Under the pieces are notes generated by a model, which saw only the letters and a program-made list of their open reading frames with translations, was not told where the DNA came from and did no database searches. This document shows positions 11,534 to 25,402 of a DNA stretch of 64,000 bases, one piece after another. Source of the DNA: Glebionis coronaria (Eukaryota > Streptophyta > Magnoliopsida > Asterales > Asteraceae); the NCBI GenBank assembly GCA_025667525.1, contig CM046878.1, positions 82,046,196-82,110,195 of the forward strand, in the 5' to 3' direction. Every line of letters starts with the position of its first letter. The stretch's first letter is position 1. The translations under genes and the position numbers were made by a program.

Positions 11534-14500
11534 TGTCACACCCCCAGTTTATCAGAGTAATACAACGCAATGGGGTGCGACGGTCATGACTATCACAAGA
11601 CATAGATACAAAGAACGACTATTTAAAAGCCGTTTAATTTAATTTAAAAGCATAAAACTTGTTTCGGAAGCGAATTTACATAAGATCATAATAAAACATT
11701 GTTTCAAAAGACTTTAACATTGATCCAAATATCCATACACTAGTCACGACCATTTTTATTAAAAATCCCCCATGCATAACCACGTCACTCCTCCGTCTTG
11801 ATACCTGAGAAAAACATTGCTAAAGCGTCAACACAAAGGTTGGTGAGTTCATAGGTTTAAGTTTAAATAGTGTGATGAACCATAAGATTTTCCAAGGCAA
11901 CCGGCATATAATCTTATAACAAATACAAGATTATAATCAAAAGTATACGTTTTAATCACCTACGCCTAAGCTCGTGACACCGAAGCGTTAACCTCAACCA
12001 ACAAGAAATAATAAGAGCCCGAGCAAATGCCTATCCCGAAGCATTTGTAAATCCTCAAATGTAAGTGTATCTAACTTTGGCCACACAACCAAATTAGATA
12101 GGGAGGTTAGTCCCGATAGATCTATCCATAACATTCGCGCTTACACAAAGTAATTAATGGTTCACGATAGTGGGCTAAAGCATCTAGGGATATCGCTACT
12201 TAGACATCATGTAGGCAAACGTATCAGTTTAAGGCACTTACGTTCATCCGTTAAAAACAAGCAATGTTCTCACCCCAAAATAGTTAAAACAATTAAAAGT
12301 GGGGCTATGAAACTCACCTCGATGAAGTAGTGAATATGATCAATAAGGATAGCACGGAAAATCAAAGCACCCAAAATGATGCGCAAACGATCTACTCGTA
12401 ACCTAAGTGAAATATACGTACTTAGGCTAAACATAATAAATATTAATATACAATGCACTTGGTTGATAATTTATACTTGCTGTTGATTTAAAAAAATGTT
12501 TTCATACATTTTTCATGTTTAACCATTTTAGTCATGGGGTCGACTTTGGGCTTTAATAACTCGTTATTTATTAGTCTGAAAAATTATCGGGTTCTCATTA
12601 TAAAAACTAGACCGCGAGCTCTCCGATATTTGATAAATATCGTATTTTAACCTAATCTCCAAGCATGGTAAATAATTATGCAAAGTGGTGTATTCGCACA
12701 CATATTTAACATGTAAAGTTCCATTATTACTAAGTGTCAAACAAGTACTTTTAGAAATTAATCGTAGCTTCGTTACTCAACGTTATGACAAATGGAAACT
12801 TGTTTTGAAAACTAGGTCGCGTCAAGTTTATCAAGGTACTTTTATATTTTCGGGGCATGGCCATTTGTCCGGTTAAAACTAGTCGTGAAGTAGGGTGATC
12901 GGGTCGTTTTGCAAGTGTAAGTTATATACATTTTGGTATGCACTTAATGAATGTGGTTACTACTTGTATCCTTCATAAAAAAAAAATACACGCACACAGC
13001 ATTTGTTAGTTTGAAAAAAAAAGTGTTGGGTTTGTGGTCCTTGTTTGTACAGCTTACACAAACAAAAGGGGAAAAAATATACTAACCTTTCTATCATGAT
13101 GCATGCATACATATACAAACACTTATTAACAAGCAAAAAGAAAAGAGAAGAAAAGTCCTGGTGGTAAACGCTGTTCACGCAGGCTACCAACAACAGGGGT
13201 GTAGCCTCACTTTGTTTTCATAGTTCCTGACACACTTGTCTAGTACATGTTTTTACTGTGGGTTTTGCTTCTCCTGGTTTCTAGCTATACGTACAAACAC
13301 ACCACCCTTGTACATTTTTCCACAAAAAAAAGGACATAGAAAACATGCTACTCCCTTCCTGGTTCTAACACACACACGTAAACATATATTAGTAAAGAAG
13401 TAGGATGCATATTTTTGTTTCCCTTGTACCATGCACGCATCTATATTACCCATTAGTTACTTGTTTTCTTTGAGGACCTATATGCATACTAACGTTCATA
13501 CACGCCTCATGCACGTCTTTGTATAACTCGTACTAATTACATCCAAGTTGCTCATTTCATTGTTTACAAAGACACCTTTACCTTATATATCACTCAAGAC
13601 TTAATCCATTTTATTGCTTAAGCACATCCATGTATTTGAAGTTTTTCCCTACTGTTGTAAGTACTCATTTCCATTATTTTTAGTCATAACTTGTCTTAAA
13701 AACACACACATCTGTACACATAATACTTTGGCATTCTTTTTAGCATACAACTTAATTTTTGTAAGTATTATTACTTGCTTTTTATTCCTCATGCATTCAT
13801 ACTAAAATAAGCTAGATTGAAAAACTCTTTATTTGTGCTCCTGATGTTTCGCAGCCCAAAAGAAATAGGGGTCCTATATGCTTTAACTATTGTACATATC
13901 ATGGAAAACACTCTACATCTTTTACACAGTAGGTCCAAAGAAAATGATGGGATGCTTACTGTTTGCTTGCTATTTCATAGCAGGTTACTCAAAAGGGGAT
14001 ATGGTGGTCACCACTAGTACTTGTTTTATTTATACAATGATAGTTCATTTTGGTTCTTTGTCTTACCCTAATCATATCACACACACGTACATATTCATGC
14101 AAGGATTCGTACAATATTACACACTCACGTCTTATAGGCTGGTTGTTCACATAGAATAGCCTATCATACCTCATGCGTCCTAGTGAAAGCATGCGACGAA
14201 GGGCTGTAGGTTTGAACATATTGCAAACGCACAACGCATGAGTTTCGACACAAGTTGGAGCCAAATATAATCATGCAATATAACATAGTTTCTGCTCATT
14301 TGGCTGATGTACATACATGCTACATTTGCGTTCTCATAAGACCATGTTCGTACTCTACATAAAATCATACATGATAGTTTCCTTTTGAAGTCGAACTTGT
14401 TACAGTAGATAAGGCCATTAGTATAGTGCGTTTATTATTCAAATCATTTGCATTTTATCAAGCCCATCCGTGACCTTCTGGTATAATATTTCATGCCATG

Positions 14501-15733
14501 AAATTTTGTTTAGGGATTTAGGTCATCAAGTAAACACCCCATTAAACCCTAGCCGTGACCCCATATGTTACCATTTTATGTTCAAAACTTAGCTTAGTCG
14601 TAGTTTGTTTAGATCGTTAAATGTTTTAGCAAGTATATTATCAACCAATATGAAATGAACAAAGTATAAGGACTTACAATTGGTCCTAAGATAACTGATG
14701 ATGATGAAATAAGAACTAGAGAGCTTTAAATCTAACAACTTGCTTGCTTAAATAAACCCGAATCTCATTGTTTTCCTTTCTTAGCTGAGATTTACCACCC
14801 AAGGAATTTAGTGTTTTTCTTGATGTTTGAGTTCTTGAGTGTGTGTGTTCAAGTGAGAAGTGAGTTAGTATTTATAGGATTCAAGTGAGTCTTAGGGTTA
14901 CAAAACTTGATTAGGGTTTTTAGTTGGTTCCTAACTAGGATTTTTGCCAAGTGACTGGCATTGGGAAATGGCATGGTGTTGGGAAAGAGATAAACTCTCT
15001 TTTGTTGTGTCCATGGCAGAAACAATGGAAGGACAATGTACCTCAGTTTGACTTCTCATTATAAGAGTTTGTTGTAAGGTAAATGTTTAGGGAAAAACCA
15101 TGGAAGAGTGGTGTTGTATTCGGTGGACAAAGAAGGAGGAGGGAGCAAGACAAGACTTGTAATTAAAAGTAGGTGAAAGTACTAGCAAGAATTCATTGGT
15201 TGAATGGGGAGTTGGATAAAAAAACGTGGGTTTATGTAAAGAGTAAATGGGGGACCGGTTTGAGTTTCATAAGTGTGTAAAGAGGTAAAGTGTAGTCACA
15301 AATTTTCATTTGAATTTTTTCTTTGTAAATGTCTGTAATTTAATTTGTGTAAGTGTAAAAGTAAGGTTTAAAGATTTAGGTTTAATATTGTGTTTGAGAG
15401 GGTTTTCAAGTAATAGTTTAGTGAATTTGGTAAATGTGAAAATTTTAAATGCGTCGTTAACAAGTAAAACAAACATTTATTTTGTGTTGCGAATATCTTA
15501 TATGATATTACGTTGATAAAACTTAATGTCGCTTAGAATAAAATTTTCTAACAAGCAACGTAACGAATAATAGTCATTCACGTAAACATTCATGATTGTC
15601 ATTTATAAAAAAAAACAAAAATTCGTACACAATTACACGTAATCAATCGGGAAGCATCAATAGACATACAAGTCTAACCCGAACCATCGCGTTTCATTTA
15701 AATTAAATAGATTCAAAATTCACATTTGTGACA
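11534..15733 (-). repeat. 4.2-kb LTR of nested element (3' LTR in element orientation)
   Basis: Starts TGTCACACCCCC and ends CATTTGTGACA. Matches 21160-25359 along its whole length. By eye I find about five substitutions and several homopolymer length changes. Short frames inside are repeated in both LTRs but resemble nothing and are not treated as genes. Confidence 0.9.
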
Positions 15734-17591
15734 TTCGTAATCCCTTAAATTGAGTTTTGTCCTCAAAACTAGCACGTCGATATCGTTATCAAATCATGAG
15801 GTCAATTAAATTCTTATCTTCCTTTCATGGTGTTCAATGCGTTCGTTTTTCTTTAGTTTGTTGCTAAGATTATAATTACTACAATCTTGTTTAAGATTAA
15901 AATGAACGAAAATTTCTTCCGACTCGTACATGGTTCTATAGCGTTCCCTACGTCTTTTCTTGTATGTCAAATGTTTCTCGACGACGTTGGTTTTGTTTAG
16001 TGAGTTTCTCTCATTATTAACTTTCGTGTCGTCCCGCGTATTACTTCCACTTTAAAGTGTCGCATAATGTCATTTTTCGCCTAGATGACTATATATCACA
16101 CCTTTGAAAATCGTTCCACATAGTTTGATTAATCCCGTTCACATTAACCATCCACTTGGTAGTGATAAGTAGCGTATGCGTCAAGGTTTCTTGAATCGGT
16201 TTCCCAAAAATCTAGAACAATTGATCGTCCTAACACATGGTAGTTAAGCCGTTTCTACCTTTTATGTGACATTCAATTATTAGATAATTTCGTTAATTAA
16301 TCAATCTAGTTTGCGTTCTTCCTCGTTTATCTCCTTGTTCATGGAGAGGAAAACGGGTGCACAATTTATAACATATTCAAATCATTGTTCGTTTGGGGTT
16401 CCTTCTATGAAGGGAAACACATAATTTTTCTTATTTGGGCATCTCATCGTTTTTACAACCAAATTGTTTTATTAGGCTTCAATTAAGTGTTGCGATATCC
16501 GTTAAATTGAGTTTTACTCAAGCAGTGTCTTGCGCTCCTCAATATTAAAATTTGTTTGATTTTTCCAACTCTAATCTATTTGAGTTTAATTGTCGTCAAA
16601 AACAAGTGGCGCTCTTAGTATTTGCGTGTCATATACGCTCTTGTATGAAATAGTGGCGAAGAAAAGAATTATACTAGGACGGTATAAAAATGTTCGACGT
16701 TCGTAGCGTATGATAAATCCTCCTTTGATAAATAGGGCAACTTGAAAATATTCTACTAATATACTTCATTTTTAAGATGACTACTATGAGCATACTCGCG
16801 TTCGACCACGATCATACGTAGTTGATCAGGCTACGTACGTCTCGGGACAAACGGTTGCATCCTCCTTTTCATCACAGTTTGACTCTTTGAGGTTGTAATC
16901 ATATATTGGTAGTCCACAGTGCATTTTTTTTCGTTACCATTATCCACTTTTTATAACCAACAAGTTAGTTCATAGTGCATTTCATTTGTTACCAATGCTC
17001 ACTTTTTACAATCGACGAAATAATTCCCATAATTATTCGTACTAGTTCTCGTCGAGTTTATCAATAGTCTTTGTTCTCCATATTGAGTTGGTCGTCAAAC
17101 CAGGTTCCAAAACTTTACATGGTAGTTCTTACCAAAAATATTTCGCTATTAGTTGCGGCGTTTGATTAATAATACCTTTACTAATCTTTCCGCCTACATT
17201 ATCACGATTGTTATTATTCCTACTAATAAGTGTTTCTGGTGGCGATTCCTTATACAAGAAAATTATGATATTTTCTAAAGAATATTTTACAAAAAATCTT
17301 TTAGTGAAAAATTACTTTATTTATTTCTCTTCGATAGGTAAAGAAAATATTGTAGAAGAAAGTTCCTTCTTAAGTAAAATTTTTGGTGGATAAATTTTGT
17401 TCCGACACATGAAAATTAAATTTTTTTTTTTAAATAAAACAAAAGAGGCTTTAAAGATTAAACAAGACAATTTAATTGAAGACATGGAGTACGATTACAT
17501 AATTAAGTTTGTTGGTGGTAACATCGACGGACGTCGAGTCACTTGATTTGCATAAAAGTAAAATAGTTCCTAATACATGAATTTTCACGCT
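15734..17591. other. Non-coding interior of nested element, 3' side
   Basis: No recognisable retrotransposon domain on either strand. An autonomous relative would carry protease, RT, RNase H and integrase here. The polypurine tract expected beside the LTR is weak (AAGGGA on the minus strand near 15745). Confidence 0.6.
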
Positions 17592-18353
17592 CTATCCATG
17601 ACGAGGGTAGAAACCCTTAGGTTGATACTTGAATATTGTCGGCACATCTTTCTTGAAAGACAAATGGTGTAAAACGTTGGTAGGGTATTGGACGCTCTTT
17701 GCCCCCGAGCTTCCTTCTTGGGCAATTTCCTTCATAATCTTCTCATGGGACTTTACCACTCGGCAATCACCCTCCAAGTGCCCAAAGTCATCACAAAGCA
17801 TGCAATGGTTCGCGCAACTACCATTGTGGTGGTAGTCACACTTGTGGCAATATGGAAGGTTACCGAGATACTTTTTGTTCAAGATCGGAGTTAGTTTAGG
17901 CACATCCTCCAGGAAATTTGTCCTTGCACAACAAGTAAGAGGTGGTAAAGTTTTTCCTTGGTGAACACGTGGCGTTTTCCACGAGTGATTCTTTGGTTTA
18001 GTCATAGGGTGAGAGTCAAACCTTTCGGCACCTTGCTTCATGGTGTTAAACCTTGTGTGGTTCTTCAACATATCGCATCTCCTCTTATAAGGCCCTTTTC
18101 TTCCACTAACGGTATGATTTACCTTAGTTTTTGAAAGGGTCTTTCGAGGTCCAAAAGTGTTAACCGGAGTAGCACTTGTTTCCTTAGCTTTTTCGTAAAC
18201 ACTAGGATCCATGGTTCGGTCAACCATGCGGATAATAGCTTCAAACGCATCAACGACCCTAATGGCATTTTGGTATTGACGAGTGATGACCTCTTTGAGG
18301 TCGTTGCATCCTTGTTCCGTCATTTCAACTTTTCTGTGTACATTATCGCACAA
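17592..18353 (-). CDS. Gag-like nucleocapsid fragment with two zinc-knuckle-like motifs
   Basis: 253 residues from a Met at 18353. The frame is open slightly upstream, so the true start is uncertain. The N-terminal third is charged and helical and the middle is Lys/Arg-rich. Residues about 168-200 carry two Cys/His groups in tandem, CHKCDYHHNGSC and CMLCDDFGHLEGDC, the second being a near-classical CCHC knuckle. This tandem arrangement is typical of nucleocapsid parts of plant chromoviral gags, which bind the element's RNA during particle assembly. No protease or RT follows in any frame. The gag core expected upstream is only partly recognisable. Confidence 0.65.
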   Translation of the reverse strand: MCDNVHRKVEMTEQGCNDLKEVITRQYQNAIRVVDAFEAIIRMVDRTMDPSVYEKAKETSATPVNTFGPRKTLSKTKVNHTVSGRKGPYKRRCDMLKNHTRFNTMKQGAERFDSHPMTKPKNHSWKTPRVHQGKTLPPLTCCARTNFLEDVPKLTPILNKKYLGNLPYCHKCDYHHNGSCANHCMLCDDFGHLEGDCRVVKSHEKIMKEIAQEGSSGAKSVQYPTNVLHHLSFKKDVPTIFKYQPKGFYPRHG

Positions 18354-18625
18354 ACGATGTATATTTTTGTTAGTTCTTTCATTGTTATTGATTCTTACGA
18401 TTGTTCAATTTTGACCAAACTTTTCTCACAATTATCGTAATACAATTATCAAGGGATCATATCATAAAAATTCGTACATTTCATTCTTGAACTACGTTCC
18501 ATACATAGTTTTGAAGTTTGGAGTACAAAATTTCATTCAACTAATGAATGGCTTCTTTTGATCTTGACAACACGTCATATATTTACTACAAAACATCATA
18601 CTTTTATTAGAAAGGAGAGAAAATC

Positions 18626-19151
18626 CTAAAGACCTAGGTGTCGTAGGATCTCTTGGATTTGGGCATGATCCGCGGCTTGCCTAGCCTCGGCATCATCATT
18701 CCTCATTTGTAAGATTGCGATCTCGGACTCAGCAGCCTCGAGAGACTCTCTCAACTCGGCTATCACTAAGTCCTTGTCCTCATCTTGCGCGGTAAGGAAA
18801 TCCACATCGCCCTCTACATCCTCCAGACGGCCTATCAGGTGTTCTGCATCAAATCCGAGTGCTTCTGAAGTAGGCTCGTCTTCTGGGGAATGAGCAACAT
18901 TAGGTGGTGGTGATGAAGAACGGTTTCTTTTTTCTAGAAGTTTCAGGCATTGTTGAAGGCATAGGAGTAGGGATTGACATTGTAGTAGTAGTAGTAATAT
19001 TTGGAATGATGGAAAGAAATCCCGTAGTGACATTTGGCATCATGACTGACGAATCTTGCTCATCATCCGAATTTATTGTGATTACGCCCCGGATGGGGGT
19101 AATTTACTTGTTGGATTCGGATTGCAAAATGACAAACCGATTGAGAGGCAT
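18626..19151 (-). pseudogene. Degenerate leader ORF upstream of gag in nested element
   Basis: A reading frame from a Met at 19149-19151 is stopped by TAA at 19104-19106, resumes with an acidic Thr/Met/Pro-rich stretch, and shifts frame in an A-run near 18925. It then continues as about 85 residues of acidic, predicted coiled-coil sequence (Leu/Glu/Ala-rich, ending near RHLGL) to 18626. It lies where the N-terminal part of a gag precursor or a leader ORF would be, 270 bases before the zinc-knuckle frame. I do not recognise a named family. Confidence 0.45.
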
Positions 19152-21143
19152 TTTTTTTTCCTTTTCGCCTGTCACCAAATGTAAAACGACGGTTATTTGA
19201 TAGGTAAAAACGAGGTATTTTTCTAAAGTTCTAAAAATAGAAATTAGTTGTATGATGTCTTGTAAATTTTCTTTTATTTAGAGTAAGTTCTCGTACATCA
19301 ATCCATAAGTCTACTTAAATGTCCAAGTAGTCCTTACACGGAAAACAATAAGTAAATCGTGGAATGTTAAAGTCCTCTAACATGCTCTTCCACATACTTA
19401 TTATTTGTACTTTCTTTTAGTAGTGATTATGCATGGATGGATAAATACAATTATCCTTAATCAATTCTTTCATCAATTTAGGTCTATTACGACGTTCATT
19501 TTTGTGCAGTTTCCTCTTGTTAAACGTTTATTACTTGCAACTCGGATGAGTAAGTGTGTTTTTGAGTTTTAGTCGGCTTACGGCTATTACATAGCCCGTA
19601 CTAGTTCTTGTTCATTCGTAAGTCTTTCCTTAACTTAGTATTGCTAGTTCGTACACTTTCGACAATTTTTACACCTTGAAAAATTGTTAATTTGATTTAA
19701 ACGAGTCGAGTACTAAAATTTTATCACAAAAATTTCATCGCAAGAATTGTTCCATATGTTTTTAATCCGTAATCGTTCAAAATGTTCAATTCGAGCAATT
19801 ATTAAATTTTATTACAGGGATTTCTCTGATTTTGGAATATGTTCCGTTATACCTTATATGTTTCGTTTATCTTGCTCTCGTCTAGCGTTTTGCTTACAAT
19901 CTTAGGTAAACTTTACATCCATTATTGTATGTTTATACCTTGTATTTAAGATCTCAATATATGCCCACATTTTTCATCTGGGTTCTCAAATCGCGCAACG
20001 CGATAATCCCTTTGATGTAGAAATTGGCATAATTATTTGACCAAGGGTAAACCCTTTAATTTATGTCCATATCGTAACTTCGAGATTTATAATAAAGTCA
20101 TGATAACTTAGTCGCAACCAATGGACTAATAAAACTTTGATTCGTCTTTGTGTCATTTATTTCCAATAAATTATTTTTTTTTTCTTTGATAACCATTTGA
20201 CTTACGCGTCAGCGTATTTATGGATAGTTCATATATCGCGATATTTATTCGTTCTTTTGAATTGTAGTATTCTTTGGAGTATTACAGGAGTAATACTTGC
20301 AATAAGTGTTTTATCGTCATATGTCAACTTAAATAGTGACGTCGTCGTCGTTCCTCGGTCGTGCTCAAAATAATAATTTGATATGATAACTTACGCATTC
20401 AATTTCAACTTCGAAACCGTTAATTATTGTAGGTCACTTTTCCTCAACCGAGTCTATTATAAATGTTTAGTGGAGTAACAATTTACCGAAGCCAATAAAT
20501 AGTTGCTCCTCTCGACATTTATAATAGCATCGCTTGATTCAAGTATTACTACAAATTAACATACTACCAAACACATGGTAAGTAAATATACTCGTATAGT
20601 TTTCGTTCTAGGAATCATGGCGATATTTTTAATTCGGCATACAGTGATATGAAACACAAAACGTTTCGATAGTCGATAATAGTGCCGCAAACTATGTAAA
20701 ATATAAGTATGCGTACGTTTAATCTCAAAGGAAAATATATATATATGCACAAACCATTAAAATAAATATGGCACAAACCCTTTAAACAAAGATGGCACAA
20801 ACCATTCAAATGAATATGACACAAACCATTTGCGTATCGTAACAATCCATACAAGGATGTTTAAAAAAAAATCTTTTTATTACATGTCCCTATGGTTATC
20901 ACCAAACATGGGAAGGGAGTACCTAATGCTAATAACACTTAGCAATCAAATTCAAAACTTAGCATTGCAAAAGTCACATACTATCTCAAGTCACAACTTA
21001 CTTGTATCGAAGGCGTAGAGTGAAGTGGTTCTTGGAGATTTTTGAGAGACAGTTATAGTCTAGAATTATTTTTCCCAAAATTAAATTTTTGACTCACGTT
21101 TATAAAAATCATTTTGTAAAATAACCTAGTTCTCTATAACTAC
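19152..21143. other. Non-coding leader of nested element
   Basis: Long AT-rich leader between the primer site and the gag region with no supported gene. It contains the short minisatellite at 20747-20833. Confidence 0.55.
20747..20833 (+). repeat. 24-bp minisatellite, about 3.7 units
   Basis: Units begin GCACAAACCATT and recur every 24 bases, with variants CCCTTTAA and CCATTCAAA. Confidence 0.75.
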
Positions 21144-21156
21144 GGCTCTGATACCA
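21144..21156 (-). other. Primer binding site, initiator tRNA-Met
   Basis: Minus strand TGGTATCAGAGCC, three bases from the LTR end. This is the standard plant initiator tRNA-Met primer site, and it fixes the element's orientation as right to left. Confidence 0.9.
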
Positions 21157-21159
21157 ATC

Positions 21160-24100
21160 TGTCACACCCCCAGTTTATCAGAGTAATACAACGCAATGGG
21201 GTGCGACGGTCATGACTATCACAAGACATAGATACAAAGAACGACTATTTAAAAGCCGTTTAATTTAATTTAAAAGCATAAAACTTGTTTCGGAAGCGAA
21301 TTTACATAAGATCATAATAAAACATTGTTTCAAAAGACTTTAACATTGATCCAAATATCCATACACTAGTCACGACCATTTTTATTAAAAATCCCCCATG
21401 CATAACCACGTCACTCCTCCGTCTTGATACCTGAGAAAAACATTGCTAAAGCGTCAACACAAAGGTTGGTGAGTTCATAGGTTTAAGTTTAAATAGTGTG
21501 ATGAACCATAAGATTTTCCAAGGCAACCGGCATATAATCTTATAACAAATACAAGATTATAATCAAAAGTATACGTTTTAATCACCTACGCCTAAGCTCG
21601 TGACACCGAAGCGTTAACCTCAACCAACAAGAAATAATAAGAGCCCGAGCAAATGCCTATCCCGAAGCATTTGTAAATCCTCAAATGTAAGTGTATCTAA
21701 CTTTGGCCACACAACCAAATTAGATAGGGAGGTTAGTCCCGATAGATCTATCCATAACATTCGCGCTTACACAAAGTAATTAATGGTTCACGATAGTGGG
21801 CTAAAGCATCTAGGGATATCGCTACTTAGACATCATGTAGGCAAACGTATCAGTTTAAGGCACTTACGTTCATCCGTTAAAAACAAGCAATGTTCTCACC
21901 CCAAAATAGTTAAAACAATTAAAAGTGGGGCTATGAAACTCACCTCGATGAAGTAGTGAATATGATCAATAAGGATAGCACGGAAAATCAAAGCACCCAA
22001 AATGATGCGCAAACGATCTACTCGTAACCTAAGTGAAATATACGTACTTAGGCTAAACATAATAAATATTAATATACAATGCACTTGGTTGATAATTTAT
22101 ACTTGCTGTTGATTTAAAAAAATGTTTTCATACATTTTTCATGTTTAACCATTTTAGTCACGGGGTCGACTTTGGGCTTTAATAACTCGTTATTTATTAG
22201 TCTGAAAAATTATCGGGTTGTCATTATAAAAACTAGACCGCGAGCTCTCCGATATTTGATAAATATCGTATTTTAACCTAATCTCCAAGCATGGTAAATA
22301 ATTATGCAAAGTGGTGTATTCGCACACATATTTAACATGTAAAGTTCCATTATTACTAAGTGTCAAACAAGTACTTTTAGAAATTAATCGTAGCTTCGTT
22401 ACTCAACGTTATGACAAATGGAAACTTGTTTTGAAAACTAGGTCGCGTCAAGTTTATCAAGGTACTTTTATATTTTCGGGGCATGGCCATTTGTCCGGTT
22501 AAAACTAGTCGTGAAGTAGGGTGATCGGGTCGTTTTGCAAGTGTAAGTTATATACATTTTGGTATGCACTTAATGAATGTGGTTACTACTTGTATCCTTC
22601 ATAAAAAAAAATACACGCACACAGCATTTGTTAGTTTGAAAAAAAAAGTGTTGGGTTTGTGGTCCTTGTTTGTACAGCTTACACAAACAAAAGGGGAAAA
22701 AATATACTAACCTTTCTATCATGATGCATGCATACATATACAAACACTTATTAACAAGCAAAAAGAAAAGAGAAGAAAAGTCCTGGTGGTAAATGCTGTT
22801 CACGCAGGCTACCAACAACAGGGGTGTAGCCTCACTTTGTTTTCATAGTTCCTGACACACTTGTCTAGTACATGTTTTTACTGTGGGTTTTGCTTCTCCT
22901 GGTTTCTAGCTATACGTACAAACACACCACCCTTGTACATTTTTCCACAAAAAAAAAGGACATAGAAAACATGCTACTCCCTTCCTGGTTCTAACACACA
23001 CACGTAAACATATATTAGTAAAGAAGTAGGATGCATATTTTTGTTTCCCTTGTACCATGCACGCATCTATATTACCCATTAGTTACTTGTTTTCTTTGAG
23101 GACCTATATGCATACTAACGTTCATACACGCCTCATGCACGTCTTTGTATAACTCGTACTAATTACATCCAAGTTGCTCATTTCATAGTTTACAAAGACA
23201 CCTTTACCTTATATATCACTCAAGACTTAATCCATTTTATTGCTTAAGCACATCCATGTATTTGAAGTTTTTCCCTACTGTTGTAAGTACTCATTTCCAT
23301 TATTTTTAGTCATAACTTGTCTTAAAAACACACACATCTGTACACATAATACTTTGGCATTCTTTTTAGCATACAACTTAATTTTTGTAAGTATTATTAC
23401 TTGCTTTTTATTCCTCATGCATTCATACTAAAATAAGCTAGATTGAAAAACTCTTTATTTGTGCTCCTGATGTTTCGCAGCCCAAAAGAAATAGGGGTCC
23501 TATATGCTTTAACTATTGTACATATCATGGAAAACACTCTACATCTTTTACACAGTAGGTCCAAAGAAAATGATGGGATGCTTACTGTTTGCTTGCTATT
23601 TCATAGCAGGTTACTCAAAAGGGGATATGGTGGTCACCACTAGTACTTGTTTTATTTATACAATGATAGTTCATTTTGGTTCTTTGTCTTACCCTAATCA
23701 TATCACACACACGTACATATTCATGCAAGGATTCGTACAATATTATACACTCACGTCTTATAGGCTGGTTGTTCACATAGAATAGCCTATCATACCTCAT
23801 GCGTCCTAGTGAAAGCATGCGACGAAGGGCTGTAGGTTTGAACATATTGCAAACGCACAACGCATGAGTTTCGACACAAGTTGGAGCCAAATATAATCAT
23901 GCAATATAACATAGTTTCTGCTCATTTGGCTGATGTACATACATGCTACATTTGCGTTCTCATAAGACCATGTTCGTACTCTACATAAAATCATACATGA
24001 TAGTTTCCTTTTGAAGTCGAACTTGTTACAGTAGATAAGGCCATTAGTATAGTGCGTTTATTATTCAAATCATTTGCATTTTATCAAGCCCATCCGTGAC

Positions 24101-25359
24101 CTTCTGGTATAATATTTCATGCCATGAAATTTTGTTTAGGGATTTAGGTCATCAAGTAAACACCCCATTAAACCCTAGCCGTGACCCCATATGTTACCAT
24201 TTTATGTTCAAAACTTAGCTTAGTCGTAGTTTGTTTAGATCGTTAAATGTTTTAGCAAGTATATTATCAACCAATATGAAATGAACAAAGTATAAGGACT
24301 TACAATTGGTCCTAAGATAACTGATGATGATGAAATAAGAACTAGAGAGCTTTAAATCTAACAACTTGCTTGCTTAAATAAACCCGAATCTCATTGTTTT
24401 CCTTTCTTAGCTGAGATTTACCACCCAAGGAATTTAGTGTTTTTCTTGATGTTTGAGTTCTTGAGTGTGTGTGTTCAAGTGAGAAGTGAGTTAGTATTTA
24501 TAGGATTCAAGTGAGTCTTAGGGTTACAAAACTTGATTAGGGTTTTTAGTTGGTTCCTAACTAGGATTTTTGCCAAGTGACTGGCATTGGGAAATGGCAT
24601 GGTGTTGGGAAAGAGATAAACTCTCTTTTGTTGTGTCCATGGCAGAAACAATGGAAGGACAATGTACCTCAGTTTGACTTCTCATTATAAGAGTTTGTTG
24701 TAAGGTAAATGTTTAGGGAAAAACCATGGAAGAGTGGTGTTGTATTCGGTGGACAAAGAAGGAGGAGGGAGCAAGACAAGACTTGTAATTAAAAGTAGGT
24801 GAAAGTACTAGCAAGAATTCATTGGTTGAATGGGGAGTTGGATAAAAAAAACGTGGGTTTATGTAAAGAGTAAATGGGGGACCGGTTTGAGTTTCATAAG
24901 TGTGTAAAGAGGTAAAGTGTAGTCACAAATTTTCATTTGAATTTTTTCTTTGTAAATGTCTGTAATTTAATTTGTGTAAGTGTAAAAGTAAGGTTTAAAG
25001 ATTTAGGTTTAATATTGTGTTTGAGAGGGTTTTCAAGTAATAGTTTAGTGAATTTGGTAAATGTGAAAATTTTAAATGCGTCGTTAACAAGTAAAACAAA
25101 CATTTATTTTGTGTTGCGAATATCTTATATGATATTACGTTGATAAAACTTAATGTCGCTTAGAATAAAATTTTCTAACAAGCAACGTAACGAATAATAG
25201 TCATTCACGTAAACATTCATGATTGTCATTTATAAAAAAAACAAAAATTCGTACACAATTACACGTAATCAATCGGGAAGCATCAATAGACATACAAGTC
25301 TAACCCGAACCATCGCGTTTCATTTAAATTAAATAGATTCAAAATTCACATTTGTGACA
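21160..25359 (-). repeat. 4.2-kb LTR of nested element (5' LTR in element orientation)
   Basis: Same length and termini as 11534-15733. Differences include C for T near 22161, G for C near 22217, T for C near 22794, A for T near 23188 and T for C near 23746, plus A-run lengths. Confidence 0.9.
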
Positions 25360-25402
25360 ACATGGTACTTTGTTGCGAGCATTTTTCGTATGTTCTCTGT
25401 TT

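Larger units (their letters stand above)
11534..25359 (-). mobile_element. Nested non-autonomous LTR retrotransposon, LARD/TR-GAG type, Tekay-like
   Basis: 13,826 bp: two 4,200-bp LTRs around a 5.4-kb interior. The termini are TGTCAC/GTGACA, with the 5-bp duplication ACATG at 11529-11533 and 25360-25364. The primer site complementary to initiator tRNA-Met sits beside the right LTR on the minus strand, so the element runs right to left. The interior holds gag-type reading frames (18626-19151 and 17592-18353) but no protease, reverse transcriptase or integrase. Long LTRs, the Met primer and the spacing of the gag zinc knuckles resemble the chromoviral Tekay/Del group, but that is inference. It would need enzymes from an autonomous relative. 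It sits 38 bases past the Tat2 pol stop. Confidence 0.9.

Noticed and set aside
12270..14368. Short frames in the 4.2-kb LTR, repeated at 21896-23994
   Set aside because: They duplicate because the LTR does, and resemble no protein.
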